Assembly (NCBI GenBank): GCA_016213135.1 | Contig: JACRBQ010000075.1 | Span: 1 to 64,000 of the forward strand | DNA length: 64,000 nucleotides | Source of the DNA: Chloroflexota bacterium | Lineage (GTDB): Bacteria > Chloroflexota > Anaerolineae > Anaerolineales > VGOW01 | Reading direction: 5' to 3' | Shown: one piece after another, positions 35,985-44,268 of the stretch | How positions within the stretch are numbered: position 1 is the first letter of the stretch | How the letters are laid out: the number at the start of each line of letters is the position of its first letter | Notes under the pieces: model-generated | Database searches by the model: none | What the model saw: only the letters and a program-made list of their open reading frames with translations | Told to the model about the DNA's origin: nothing | Made by a program: the position numbers and the translations under genes

Positions 35985-37193
35985 ATGAATATCCTGTTTC
36001 TCACGCAGGTGTTGCCCTATCCGCTCGATGCCGGGGCTAAGGTGCGCGCTTATTACACGCTGCGCCATTTGGCCGAGCGGCATGGCGTGACGCTGCTGTC
36101 GTTTGTCCGCGACTCGGATTGCGCCGAGTCCATCGAGGCGTTGAAGGCCGTTTGCGCGCGCGTGGAAACCGTGCCCATGCGGCGCTCGCGGCTGCGCGAC
36201 GGCTGGGCGTTGGCGCGGAGCGCAGCGACCGGGGAGCCGTTTTTGATTGCCCGCGATAGCGTGCCGGAGATGTATCGGGCGGTTCGGGGACTCATGGCAC
36301 AACAACGGTATGAGGCCGTCCACACCGATCAGTTGTGGATGGCGCCCTATGCGCTGGCGGCTCGGGCTGAGGCGCGGCGTCACGGGGACAATCCCCGGCT
36401 GGTGCTGGATCAACACAACGCAGTGCATTTGATCCCGCAGCGCATGGCTTTATCGGCAGGCAATGGGTTGACGCGCGCCGGACTCAAGCGCGAGGCGGGG
36501 CGCATGGCCGCCTATGAGGCGCAGTGCTGCGCCCGGTTCGACCGGGTGGTGGCGGTGACGGCTGAAGATCGCGAGGCGCTGTTGGGTTTGTATCGCAACG
36601 GCTTGCGCCCGGCGTCGTTCCCGGTGATTCCTATTTGCATTGAGGCCGACGCGGCAGTTGCGCCCCGGCGCGCCGGGGAGGCGGGGATACTTTTTTTGGG
36701 CGGGATGCATTGGCCGCCCAACGCCGACGGGGTGCGGTGGTTTGCCCGCGAGATGCTGCCGGAGGTGGGACGCCGGGCGCCGGGGGCGACATTTTTTGCC
36801 GTGGGCCGCGACGCCCCGACCGACCTGCCGGCGGGCCTGCCGATTGTTGCGCCGGGCTACGTGGATGACGCGCAGAGTTATTGGGATCGGAGCGGGGTAT
36901 TCGTGGTGCCGCTGCGAGCGGGCGGCGGAATGCGGGTGAAGATTCTGGATGCGTGGAGCAGGGGCGTGCCGGTGGTGTCGACGACCGTTGGCGCTGAAGG
37001 CATTGTGTGCCGCCCCGGCGAAGACATTATGATTGCCGACACGCCGCAGGCTTTTGCCGAAGCGGTGGCGGCGGTGCTGTCGGATGCCGCTTTGCACGAG
37101 CGGCTATCGCGCGAGGGACTGCGGACGGTGCGCGCCAGGTACGATTGGCGCACGGTATATTCAGCCTGGGACGAAATCTATGAATCGACGTAG
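35985..37193 (+). CDS. Glycosyltransferase, GT4-type (Stp1-like)
   Basis: The 402-residue protein begins [20 protein letters not shown], followed by [20 protein letters not shown]. It shares layout with the genes at 30792 and 38499. [17 protein letters not shown] is the segment that names this subgroup, and [15 protein letters not shown] precedes the donor domain. The donor side has [20 protein letters not shown] and [26 protein letters not shown] near 307-332. A cytoplasmic, membrane-peripheral enzyme is expected. Confidence 0.88.
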   Translation: MNILFLTQVLPYPLDAGAKVRAYYTLRHLAERHGVTLLSFVRDSDCAESIEALKAVCARVETVPMRRSRLRDGWALARSAATGEPFLIARDSVPEMYRAVRGLMAQQRYEAVHTDQLWMAPYALAARAEARRHGDNPRLVLDQHNAVHLIPQRMALSAGNGLTRAGLKREAGRMAAYEAQCCARFDRVVAVTAEDREALLGLYRNGLRPASFPVIPICIEADAAVAPRRAGEAGILFLGGMHWPPNADGVRWFAREMLPEVGRRAPGATFFAVGRDAPTDLPAGLPIVAPGYVDDAQSYWDRSGVFVVPLRAGGGMRVKILDAWSRGVPVVSTTVGAEGIVCRPGEDIMIADTPQAFAEAVAAVLSDAALHERLSREGLRTVRARYDWRTVYSAWDEIYEST

Positions 37194-38502
37194 CGCACTG
37201 CTCATTATCATCGTGATGGCCGTGGCTGTGCGGCTGGCTTCGGCGCTGACGCTGGGCGACCGCGTGGTGCCGTTACCGGGAATTTTCGATCAGCTGTCGT
37301 ATCAAACTCTGGCAACGCGAGTGCTCGACGGCTACGGCTTTACGTTTGCGGTAGATTGGTGGCCGCTCACCAAAGCGGGCGCGCCCACGGCGCACTGGTC
37401 ATATATCTACACGTTGTTCCTCACGGCCGTTTATTCGGTGTTCGGTGTGCATCCGTTGGTGGCGCGAATGCTGCAGGCAACCGTGGCCGGGGCGATGATG
37501 CCGTGGCTCGTGTGGCGCATCGGGCGGCGGGCGTTTGGCGATAGCGCCGGAATGGTGGGCGCAGCATGGGTGGCGGTATACGGCTATTTGGTTTATTACG
37601 CAGGTGCGCTGATGACCGAGACGTTTTACATTCTGGGCATTCTGTGGATGTTGGATTGCGCCGCGCGCGTGGCCGAGGCGTTGAATGATGACACGGCCAC
37701 GGGCTGGCACTGGCTGGAGCTGGGCGTTGCCATTGGGCTGACCGCGCTGCTGCGGCAGGTGATTTTGGTGTTTGTGCCGGTGCTGTTGCTGTGGCTGGCA
37801 TGGGCTGCGCTGGGGTACGGCAAGAATCTCACCGCCGCCTGCCTGCGGGCCTTGGTCGGCGGGGTGCTGGTTACCGGAGTGGCCACTGCGCTGTTGATCG
37901 CCCCGGCCACGATATACAATTACAGCCGCTTTGGCCGCTTCGTGCTGCTCAACAGCAATGCCGGTTTCGCGTTTTTCTGGGCCAACCATCCGATCTATGG
38001 CGATCACTTTGTGCCGCTTCTGACTTCGGACATGCCGGGCTACGACCAGCTGGTGCCCGCCGAGTTGCGTAGTTTGGACGAGGCTGCGCTCGATAGCGCC
38101 TTGCTCGAGCGTGGTCTGCAATTTGTGCTGGACGATCCGGGCCGGTATCTTCGCCTGTCGATCAGCCGCCTCCCGGTATATTTCATGTTCTGGCCGTCAT
38201 CCGAGTCGGGGTTGCTCAGCAACCTTGTGCGCGTGGCCTCGTTCGGGGTGGCCCTGCCGCTGATTCTGCTGGGCCTCGTGCTCTGGTTGTCCCGGCCGGG
38301 CCGGGGCCGGTCGCTGGCGCTGCTGCTGGCGTTGTTTGCGCTCACCTATAGCGCGGTGCACCTGCTATCGTGGACGCTCATTCGCTATCGCCTGCCGGTC
38401 GATGCAGTGATGCTGATCTTTGCCGGTTACGGGCTATTCTCGCTGTGGGCGCGCTTCGGACTCCCGTGGCCGGCGAACCTGACGTTGCGAAATTTCGAGT
38501 GA
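37180..38502 (+). CDS. Polytopic membrane glycosyltransferase, GT39-like
   Basis: ATG at 37180 (14 bases inside the preceding gene) gives [20 protein letters not shown] and a first helix. An extracytoplasmic loop with FDQLSYQTLATRVLDGYGF carries the acidic residue expected for GT-C enzymes. The 440-residue protein has about ten helices (VARMLQATVAGAMMPWLVW, ALMTETFYILGILWML) and ends after the last helices, without a large soluble domain. The fold matches GT39/PMT-like polyprenyl-P-sugar transferases. It may act on the exported chain. Confidence 0.75.
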   Translation: MNRRSALLIIIVMAVAVRLASALTLGDRVVPLPGIFDQLSYQTLATRVLDGYGFTFAVDWWPLTKAGAPTAHWSYIYTLFLTAVYSVFGVHPLVARMLQATVAGAMMPWLVWRIGRRAFGDSAGMVGAAWVAVYGYLVYYAGALMTETFYILGILWMLDCAARVAEALNDDTATGWHWLELGVAIGLTALLRQVILVFVPVLLLWLAWAALGYGKNLTAACLRALVGGVLVTGVATALLIAPATIYNYSRFGRFVLLNSNAGFAFFWANHPIYGDHFVPLLTSDMPGYDQLVPAELRSLDEAALDSALLERGLQFVLDDPGRYLRLSISRLPVYFMFWPSSESGLLSNLVRVASFGVALPLILLGLVLWLSRPGRGRSLALLLALFALTYSAVHLLSWTLIRYRLPVDAVMLIFAGYGLFSLWARFGLPWPANLTLRNFE

Positions 38503-39734
38503 ACATTCTTTTCGTTTGCCCGTATACGCCTACGCCCATCCGAACTCGCCCATACAATCTGTTGCGCGCGTTGGCGCGGCGTGGTCACTCGGTGACGCTG
38601 GCTACGGTGTGGGAGACTCCCGATGAGCGCCGGGCGTTGGCGGAATGGCGCGAAGCGGGGTTGCAGGTGATTGCTGCGCCGCTGACCAAGCGCCGGTCGT
38701 TGCTGAACGTGCTGCGCACGCTGCCCACGCCCAGACCGGTGCAAGCCCTATACTGCTGGCACCCGGAGCTGTGGGCGCAGATTCGCGAGCGTCTGGCGGT
38801 CGCCCGGTTCGACGTGTGCCACGTGGAGCACCTGCGCGGCAGTGAGTATGCGGTGCAGTTGAAGCAGGTCGGCGCGCCGGTGGTGTGGGATAGCGTAGAC
38901 TGTATTACGATGCTGTTCGAGCGGGCCAGGCGCACCAGCCGGAGTCTGTTTGGCCGCTGGATACCGCGGCTGGAGCTTGCGCGCACGCGCCGCTACGAAG
39001 GCAGGCTGGTGAGGATGTTCCGGCGGGTGCTGGCCACCTCGGCGGAAGACGCAGCGGCTCTGCAGCAACTGGCCCGGGATGGCGGCGCGGGCGGGGGCCC
39101 GGCGGAAGCGGCCTTCGGCAGCGCCGTTGATGTTTTATCCAACGGGGTGGATTTGGACTATTTCCAGTCCCGAGGGGAGACGCGGGCTGCGGAGACGGTT
39201 GTATTCACCGGAAAGATGAGTTATCATGCCAATACTACGGCCGCGTTGTCTCTCGTCAAAGATATCATGCCGCTGGTGTGGCGCAGTCGGCCCGACACCC
39301 GAGTTGAGATCGTGGGCAACTCGCCGCCGCGGGAGCTTGCGGCGCTGGCATCGCGGCTGGCGCCCCGGGTCAGTGTGACCGGGCACGTTGATCACGTCCC
39401 GCCGTACCTGTGCGCGGCCACGGTTGCCGTTGCGCCGATGGCGTATGGGGCGGGGGTTCAAAACAAGATTCTGGAAGCGATGGCTTGCGCCACGCCGGTG
39501 GTGGCGACGCCGCAAGCGACGGCGGCGCTCGAAGTGCGGGCGGGGAGTGATTTGCTGGTAGCCGACTCGAATAGCGGGATGGCGGGCGAAATCCTGCGGC
39601 TGTTGGATGATGCGGCGTTGCGCCACAAGGTGGGGCAGAATGGGCGCGGTTACGTCGTCGAACACCACAATTGGGACCGGATCGCGACTCGATTGGAGGG
39701 CATTTATCAGGACTATGTCGACGCAGCACATTGA
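38499..39734 (+). CDS. Glycosyltransferase, GT4-type (Stp1-like)
   Basis: GTG at 38499 overlaps the preceding TGA and gives VNILFVCPYTPTPIRTRPYN. The 411-residue protein shows LLRALARRGHSVTLATVWET, VWDSVDCITMLFERARR, VLSNGVDLDYFQ and VVFTGKMSYHANTTAALSLV, and the catalytic region APMAYGAGVQNKILEAMACATPVVATP near 311-336. It belongs to the same subgroup as 30792 and 35985. It overlaps the next gene, the initiating phosphoglycosyltransferase, by 20 bases, so first and later transfer steps are co-expressed. Confidence 0.88.
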   Translation: MNILFVCPYTPTPIRTRPYNLLRALARRGHSVTLATVWETPDERRALAEWREAGLQVIAAPLTKRRSLLNVLRTLPTPRPVQALYCWHPELWAQIRERLAVARFDVCHVEHLRGSEYAVQLKQVGAPVVWDSVDCITMLFERARRTSRSLFGRWIPRLELARTRRYEGRLVRMFRRVLATSAEDAAALQQLARDGGAGGGPAEAAFGSAVDVLSNGVDLDYFQSRGETRAAETVVFTGKMSYHANTTAALSLVKDIMPLVWRSRPDTRVEIVGNSPPRELAALASRLAPRVSVTGHVDHVPPYLCAATVAVAPMAYGAGVQNKILEAMACATPVVATPQATAALEVRAGSDLLVADSNSGMAGEILRLLDDAALRHKVGQNGRGYVVEHHNWDRIATRLEGIYQDYVDAAH

Positions 39735-41217
39735 TGCGGTGGCGGATCTGGGGTTGGAAGTGCAACGGCGACGCAGCGCCGGTCGGCTGTCGTCGCGCGC
39801 GCAGCGTAACCTGTTTATCGCCGGCCTCGTTGTTGCCGACTGTTTGTTGCTGGGGGCGGCGTTCGCTGCGGCTTACATTGTCCGTTTCGACGTCCAGTTG
39901 CCCGTCTTCCAGGTTATCCAGACACCGCAGCGCTTTCTGTACATCGGATTGAGCATCGCGTTGGTTCCGGTGTGGGTGGCGCTGTTCTGGCTGTACGGGC
40001 TGTACGACTGGGAAAAGCTGCTCGGCGGTACACAGGAATATGCCGCCGTGTTTCATGCCTGCGTGGCCGGGGCGGTGCTGATTGCGCTGGGGCAGTTTGC
40101 GATTAAGGATCTCGAAATCGCGCGCGGATGGGTGGGCCTGACGTGCGGGCTGACGTTTGTTTTCGTTTTCTGTGGCCGCTTTTTTTTGCGGCGGCTGGCT
40201 TATGCGGCGCGGCAGCGCGGCTATTTGGTGTCGTCGGCTCTCATCCTCGGGGCCAATGAGGAAGGCCGGTTGCTGGGCGCGCAGTTGCTGGCCTGGCCCA
40301 CCTCTGGTGTAGATGTGGTTGGCTACCTCGACGACGACCTGCCGCCCGGCACGCGCGTGTGCGGCAGTTTGTATTCGCTGGGCCGCCTGGATCGGCTGGA
40401 TGAGTTTGTGAGCAAGTACCAGGTCGAGGAGTTTATTCTGGCCGCCAGCGCCATTGAGCACGATGTGTTGCTGGATATTTTCCGCCGATACGGGATGGCT
40501 CCCGGGGTGCAACTGCGCCTGTCGTCGGGCCTGTTTGAATTGCTGAGCACGGGATTACACATTAAAGAGCTGGCCTCGGTGCCGCTGATCGGGGTTAACC
40601 GCGTGCGCCTCACCGGCACCGATGTGGCCCTGAAGAAACTGCTTGATGTCGGCCTGGCGCTGGCGGCGTTGCTGGCGCTGGCGCCGGTGATGCTGGTAGT
40701 GGCTATTCTGGTGAAGCTGGATTCGTCCGGCCCGGTGCTGTACCGCCGCCAGGTCATGGGGCTGAACGGACGGCAGTTCGGGGCATTGAAATTCCGAACC
40801 ATGCACATCAACGGGGATGCCATTCTGGCCGCCAACCCCGAACTCATGGACGAGCTGGCCACCACGCACAAACTCAAGGGCGACCCGCGTATCACTCGCG
40901 TGGGCTGGGTATTGCGCAAATACAGCCTCGACGAATTGCCGCAACTGTTCAATGTGATTCGGGGCGATATGAGCCTGGTCGGCCCGCGCATGATATCGCC
41001 GCCGGAGTTGAAACAGTACGGGCAGTGGGCCACGAACTTGCTCACCGTGCGCCCCGGCATCACCGGGCTGTGGCAGGTGTCGGGCCGTTCGGACGTGACG
41101 TATGAGGAACGGGTGCGGCTGGATATGTTCTATGTCCGCAACTACAGTATCTGGCTGGATCTACAGCTGATTTTCAGAACTATACCGGTTGTGCTGAGTG
41201 GAAAGGGTGCTTACTAA
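39715..41217 (+). CDS. Undecaprenyl-phosphate glycosylphosphotransferase (WcaJ-type)
   Basis: ATG at 39715 gives MSTQHIDAVADLGLEVQRRR. The 500-residue protein has four N-terminal helices (about 33-130), a central nucleotide-binding-like region with SALILGANEEGRLLGAQLLA, and a C-terminal phosphoglycosyltransferase domain from about 300: VALKKLLDVGLALAALLALA (membrane-entering helix), KLDSSGPVLYRRQVMGLNGR, ALKFRTMHINGDA, KYSLDELPQLFNVIRGDMSLVGPR and RPGITGLWQVSGR. This matches polyisoprenyl-phosphate hexose-1-P transferases that start repeat-unit synthesis by loading the first sugar on undecaprenyl phosphate. Another phosphoglycosyltransferase, fused to GT2, is found at 53914. Confidence 0.92.
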   Translation: MSTQHIDAVADLGLEVQRRRSAGRLSSRAQRNLFIAGLVVADCLLLGAAFAAAYIVRFDVQLPVFQVIQTPQRFLYIGLSIALVPVWVALFWLYGLYDWEKLLGGTQEYAAVFHACVAGAVLIALGQFAIKDLEIARGWVGLTCGLTFVFVFCGRFFLRRLAYAARQRGYLVSSALILGANEEGRLLGAQLLAWPTSGVDVVGYLDDDLPPGTRVCGSLYSLGRLDRLDEFVSKYQVEEFILAASAIEHDVLLDIFRRYGMAPGVQLRLSSGLFELLSTGLHIKELASVPLIGVNRVRLTGTDVALKKLLDVGLALAALLALAPVMLVVAILVKLDSSGPVLYRRQVMGLNGRQFGALKFRTMHINGDAILAANPELMDELATTHKLKGDPRITRVGWVLRKYSLDELPQLFNVIRGDMSLVGPRMISPPELKQYGQWATNLLTVRPGITGLWQVSGRSDVTYEERVRLDMFYVRNYSIWLDLQLIFRTIPVVLSGKGAY

Positions 41218-41220
41218 ATA

Positions 41221-42162
41221 ATGAAAGTATTGGTCACCGGCGGGGCAGGGTTTATCGGTTCGCATGTGGTGGATGCGTTCGTTGCCGGCGGGCACGAAGT
41301 GGTGGTGGTGGACGATCTGTCGACGGGCCGGGAGTCGAATTTGAACCCGCGAGCCAGATTCTACAAGTTGGACATCCGCGATGCCAAACTGGCCGACGTG
41401 TTTGAGCGCGAGCAACCGGAAATTGTAGATCACCATGCGGCGCAAATGGACGTGCGCAGGTCGGTGGCCGATCCACTATTTGACGCCGACGTCAACGTGC
41501 GTGGCACGATCAATCTGCTGGAGTGCAGCCGCACCTATGGCGTCCAGAAAGTGGTATACATTTCCACCGGCGGGGCGGTGTATGGCGAACCGGAGTATCT
41601 GCCGTGCGATGAGGATCACCCCATTAACCCGGTGTGTCAGTATGGCGTAAGCAAGCACGTGGCGGAGCATTACCTGTACGTATACAAGGCGCTGTACGGG
41701 CTGGACTACGCCGTGCTGCGATACCCGAATGTGTATGGCCCGCGCCAGAACCCGCACGGCGAGGCAGGAGTGATCGCCATTTTTACCGGCAGAATGATGG
41801 CCGACCAACCCGTCACGATCAACGGCAGCGGCGCACAAGAGCGCGATTTTGTGTATGTGGCCGACTGTGCCAGCGCCAATCTACTGGCCGCCACCATGCC
41901 GGTCTCCGGCATTTTCAATCTTGGTTGTGGCGTGGGCACTACCGTGAACTTGATTTTTTCGGAACTAAAGCATATTATTGTCTACTCGCGCGAGGCGCAG
42001 TACGGCCCGGCAAAACTCGGCGAAACCTCGAAGATCTATCTGGACAGCCGCCGGGCCAGGGCCGCGCTCAATTGGGCGCCCACGGTGGGCTTGCACGATG
42101 GCCTGCAAGCTACGGTGGCATATTTCCGCGAGAATGAGTTGCAGGCCGCACAAGGTATCTGA
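41221..42162 (+). CDS. NAD-dependent nucleotide-sugar 4-epimerase (GalE-like, SDR)
   Basis: The 313-residue protein begins MKVLVTGGAGFIGSHVVDAF with the dinucleotide motif at 7-13 and VVVVDDLSTGRESNLNP at the end of strand 2. VVYISTGGAVYGEP holds the catalytic Ser/Thr region and YGVSK at 141-145 the Tyr/Lys pair. RYPNVYGPRQNPHGEAGVIAIF is typical of UDP-glucose/UDP-GlcNAc 4-epimerases. It would interconvert gluco- and galacto- forms of the donor used by the preceding phosphoglycosyltransferase, which ends only three bases upstream. The exact sugar is unknown. Confidence 0.87.
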   Translation: MKVLVTGGAGFIGSHVVDAFVAGGHEVVVVDDLSTGRESNLNPRARFYKLDIRDAKLADVFEREQPEIVDHHAAQMDVRRSVADPLFDADVNVRGTINLLECSRTYGVQKVVYISTGGAVYGEPEYLPCDEDHPINPVCQYGVSKHVAEHYLYVYKALYGLDYAVLRYPNVYGPRQNPHGEAGVIAIFTGRMMADQPVTINGSGAQERDFVYVADCASANLLAATMPVSGIFNLGCGVGTTVNLIFSELKHIIVYSREAQYGPAKLGETSKIYLDSRRARAALNWAPTVGLHDGLQATVAYFRENELQAAQGI

Positions 42163-42167
42163 AACCA

Positions 42168-43913
42168 ATGGAACTCTATCGTTACTTGGAAGTTGTCCGC
42201 AAATGGATCTGGCTCATTGTGCTGGCTGTGACTCTCGCCTCCGGCACCAGCTTAATCGCCAGCCTGGTGGCCGTGCCGGTGTACAAAACAACCACCACGG
42301 TGATGATCGGGCAGTTCACGCAGGCCGCCAACCCCGTGGCCAGCGACTTTTTTACCGGCCAGCAATTGGCGCAAACATATGTCCAGTTGGTCGCCCGCGA
42401 GCCTATTCTTACGGCAACAATTTCATCGCTGGGGCTTGATCAGGACTGGCAATCATTGCGCGGGCAGGTGGCGGCCACGCTGGTGCAGGGCACCCAGTTG
42501 CTCGAAGTCAGCGTGTTGGACACCTCTCCCCAGCGCGCCAAGGCCATTGCCGATGAAATAGCGCGGCAGTTGATTCTGCAAAGCCCTACCACCCCTTCTG
42601 CCGACGAATTAGACCGGTTAGCCTTTGTCCAGGCTCAACTTCCCGAGTTGGAAAAGAAAATCAAGGATGCGAAAGACAAAATCGTCGAACTGGACCGGGT
42701 CGCCGCCAGCGCCACCAGCGCCAAGCAGATCCAGGACGCCCAGCAACAACAGGCTATTCTTCAGGCCCAGATCAACCAGTGGCAATCCACCTATGCCCAA
42801 CTGACCGCCACTCTCGGCAAGGGCAGCGTCAACTACGTCACCATCATTGAGCCGGCGGTGATTCCCCGCACGCCCATCAGCCCAAAGATCAGCCTTAACG
42901 TGATGTTGGCTGCAGCGATTGGCCTCACGTTATCGGTCGCGGCCGCATTCCTGCTGGAATATCTCGACGACACCATCCGCTCGCCCGAGGAAGTGCGCGC
43001 CCTGATCGGCGCGCCCATCCTCACCACCATCGGCAAAATCGAAGGCGAGGGTTACCCGTCCAAGCTCATCGCTGAATTGGACACGCGTTCGCCGCTGACC
43101 GAGTCGTATCGCGCCTTGCGCACCAACCTGCAATTCCTGGCGCTGGATGCGCCGTTGCGAACCATCCTCGTCACCAGTTCCGGCCCGGGCGAAGGCAAAA
43201 GCGTCACCGCTGCCAACCTGGCCGTCATCATGGCCCGCGCCGGGGTGCCGGTTATTCTGGTGGATGCCGACCTGCGCCGGTCGGTGATTCACAAGATATT
43301 CGGCCTCGAAAACCACACCGGCCTCACCAGTTGGCTCGTCGGCCAAAAGGATGTGCGCGCATTGGCCGGCACCCGCTTCTGGACCGATGCAGCCCCCTCG
43401 TCGTCGGGGCCGCTGGAGTCGTTCGTGCAAACCACGCGGGTGCCCGGTTTGCGCGTGGTCACCAGTGGCCCGCTGCCGCCCAACCCCGCCGAAGTGCTGG
43501 GGTCCACTCGCATGCGCGACTTCCTCGAAGAAGCGACGCAGTTGGCGGAGATTGTCATCGTGGACAGTCCGCCGTGCGTCACGGTGACCGATGCCGCCGT
43601 GCTCAGCCGCTGGACGGATGGCGTGCTGTTGGTATTGGACGGCCAGAACACCCATCGCCAGGCGGCCAAGCGCGCCAAAGAAAACCTGGACGCGGTGAAT
43701 GCCAAAGTGCTTGGCTCGGTTATCAATCGCATTGATGCAAACGCCGGCGGCTACTATGCCTACTATTCGTCGTATTACTACTACGGCGAGAGCGCGAAAC
43801 CGGCCAAGGCGACCAACGGAAAATTCTGGGGCAACCTCGCAAAGCTTTTCAGCAAGACCAAGTTCCCCAGCGTGAAAATTCCGGCGGCCAACGATAAGAC
43901 TCGATCGCAGTAA
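42168..43913 (+). CDS. Wzz domain/BY-kinase fusion (polysaccharide co-polymerase tyrosine autokinase)
   Basis: The 581-residue protein joins a chain-length/Wzz domain to a bacterial tyrosine kinase. Helix 1 is at about 14-35 (WIWLIVLAVTLASG), an outer coiled region (LAFVQAQLPELEKKIKDAKDK) follows, and helix 2 is at about 242-266. The cytoplasmic kinase has Walker A SSGPGEGKSVTAAN near 337-350, Walker A' VILVDADLRRS near 362-372 and the Walker B-like IVIVDSPPC near 462. The C-terminus carries a tyrosine cluster (YYAYYSSYYYY, about 529-539), the autophosphorylation site in this family, then a Lys-rich tail. Kinase activity should set export and chain length. Last gene of the long operon. Confidence 0.92.
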   Translation: MELYRYLEVVRKWIWLIVLAVTLASGTSLIASLVAVPVYKTTTTVMIGQFTQAANPVASDFFTGQQLAQTYVQLVAREPILTATISSLGLDQDWQSLRGQVAATLVQGTQLLEVSVLDTSPQRAKAIADEIARQLILQSPTTPSADELDRLAFVQAQLPELEKKIKDAKDKIVELDRVAASATSAKQIQDAQQQQAILQAQINQWQSTYAQLTATLGKGSVNYVTIIEPAVIPRTPISPKISLNVMLAAAIGLTLSVAAAFLLEYLDDTIRSPEEVRALIGAPILTTIGKIEGEGYPSKLIAELDTRSPLTESYRALRTNLQFLALDAPLRTILVTSSGPGEGKSVTAANLAVIMARAGVPVILVDADLRRSVIHKIFGLENHTGLTSWLVGQKDVRALAGTRFWTDAAPSSSGPLESFVQTTRVPGLRVVTSGPLPPNPAEVLGSTRMRDFLEEATQLAEIVIVDSPPCVTVTDAAVLSRWTDGVLLVLDGQNTHRQAAKRAKENLDAVNAKVLGSVINRIDANAGGYYAYYSSYYYYGESAKPAKATNGKFWGNLAKLFSKTKFPSVKIPAANDKTRSQ

Positions 43914-43933
43914 ATCAACTCCTGCACTCCACC

Positions 43934-43962
43934 TTCAGGTCCGGCAATCTGCCGGGCCTGAA
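43934..43962 (+). terminator. Stem-loop after the BY-kinase gene (weak terminator candidate)
   Basis: TTCAGGTCCGGC (43934-43945) pairs with GCCGGGCCTGAA (43951-43962) over 12 bases with one G-U, around a five-base loop. No T-run follows, so it may stabilise the mRNA 3' end rather than terminate transcription on its own. Confidence 0.35.
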
Positions 43963-44205
43963 GAATATGCCCTTGGTGTATTCCGGGTTCGCGTCGAACT
44001 TTCCGCCGACATCAGCGAGCCGGGTGTATTGTGTCCGTTGTCTGCAATGGGCCACCCACGCCTCCCCAAACCGCAATTGAACAGGCCCGGCAATTCAATG
44101 GGCAGGCTGAACGCGGGGAAATGCTGAGCCGGCGTCTCCGCCTTATTTGTCGGCCGGCGCTCCCCTGGCATGCGCACAGACATTTGGCGGGATTTGCCAA
44201 GCACA

Positions 44206-44240
44206 CCTGCCAGGACCCTCGGGCCTGACAGGTTTTTGTT
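44206..44240 (+). terminator. Intrinsic terminator just upstream of the GAF-SH3b gene
   Basis: CCTGCCAGG (44206-44214) pairs with CCTGACAGG (44224-44232) with one internal mismatch; a CC/GG inner extension closes a CTCG loop. TTTTTGTT follows at 44233-44240. This is a good rho-independent terminator shape. It lies 28 bases before the start codon at 44269, so it may be an attenuator. Confidence 0.6.
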
Positions 44241-44268
44241 GTGAATAGAAGTTGACGGAGAGAACAGC

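Larger units (their letters stand above)
43914..44268 (+). other. 355-base leader/intergenic region before the giant GAF gene
   Basis: No coding frame is convincing here. The region holds a strong hairpin (43934-43962), several GC-rich inverted segments between 44090 and 44165 (for example GCCGGCG and CGGCCGGCGC), and an intrinsic terminator at 44206-44240, only 28 bases before the GTG start. No known riboswitch class is recognised. The position of a terminator directly in front of a ribosome binding site suggests a regulated leader, or the end of the upstream unit with a promoter hidden in the last bases. Confidence 0.5.
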
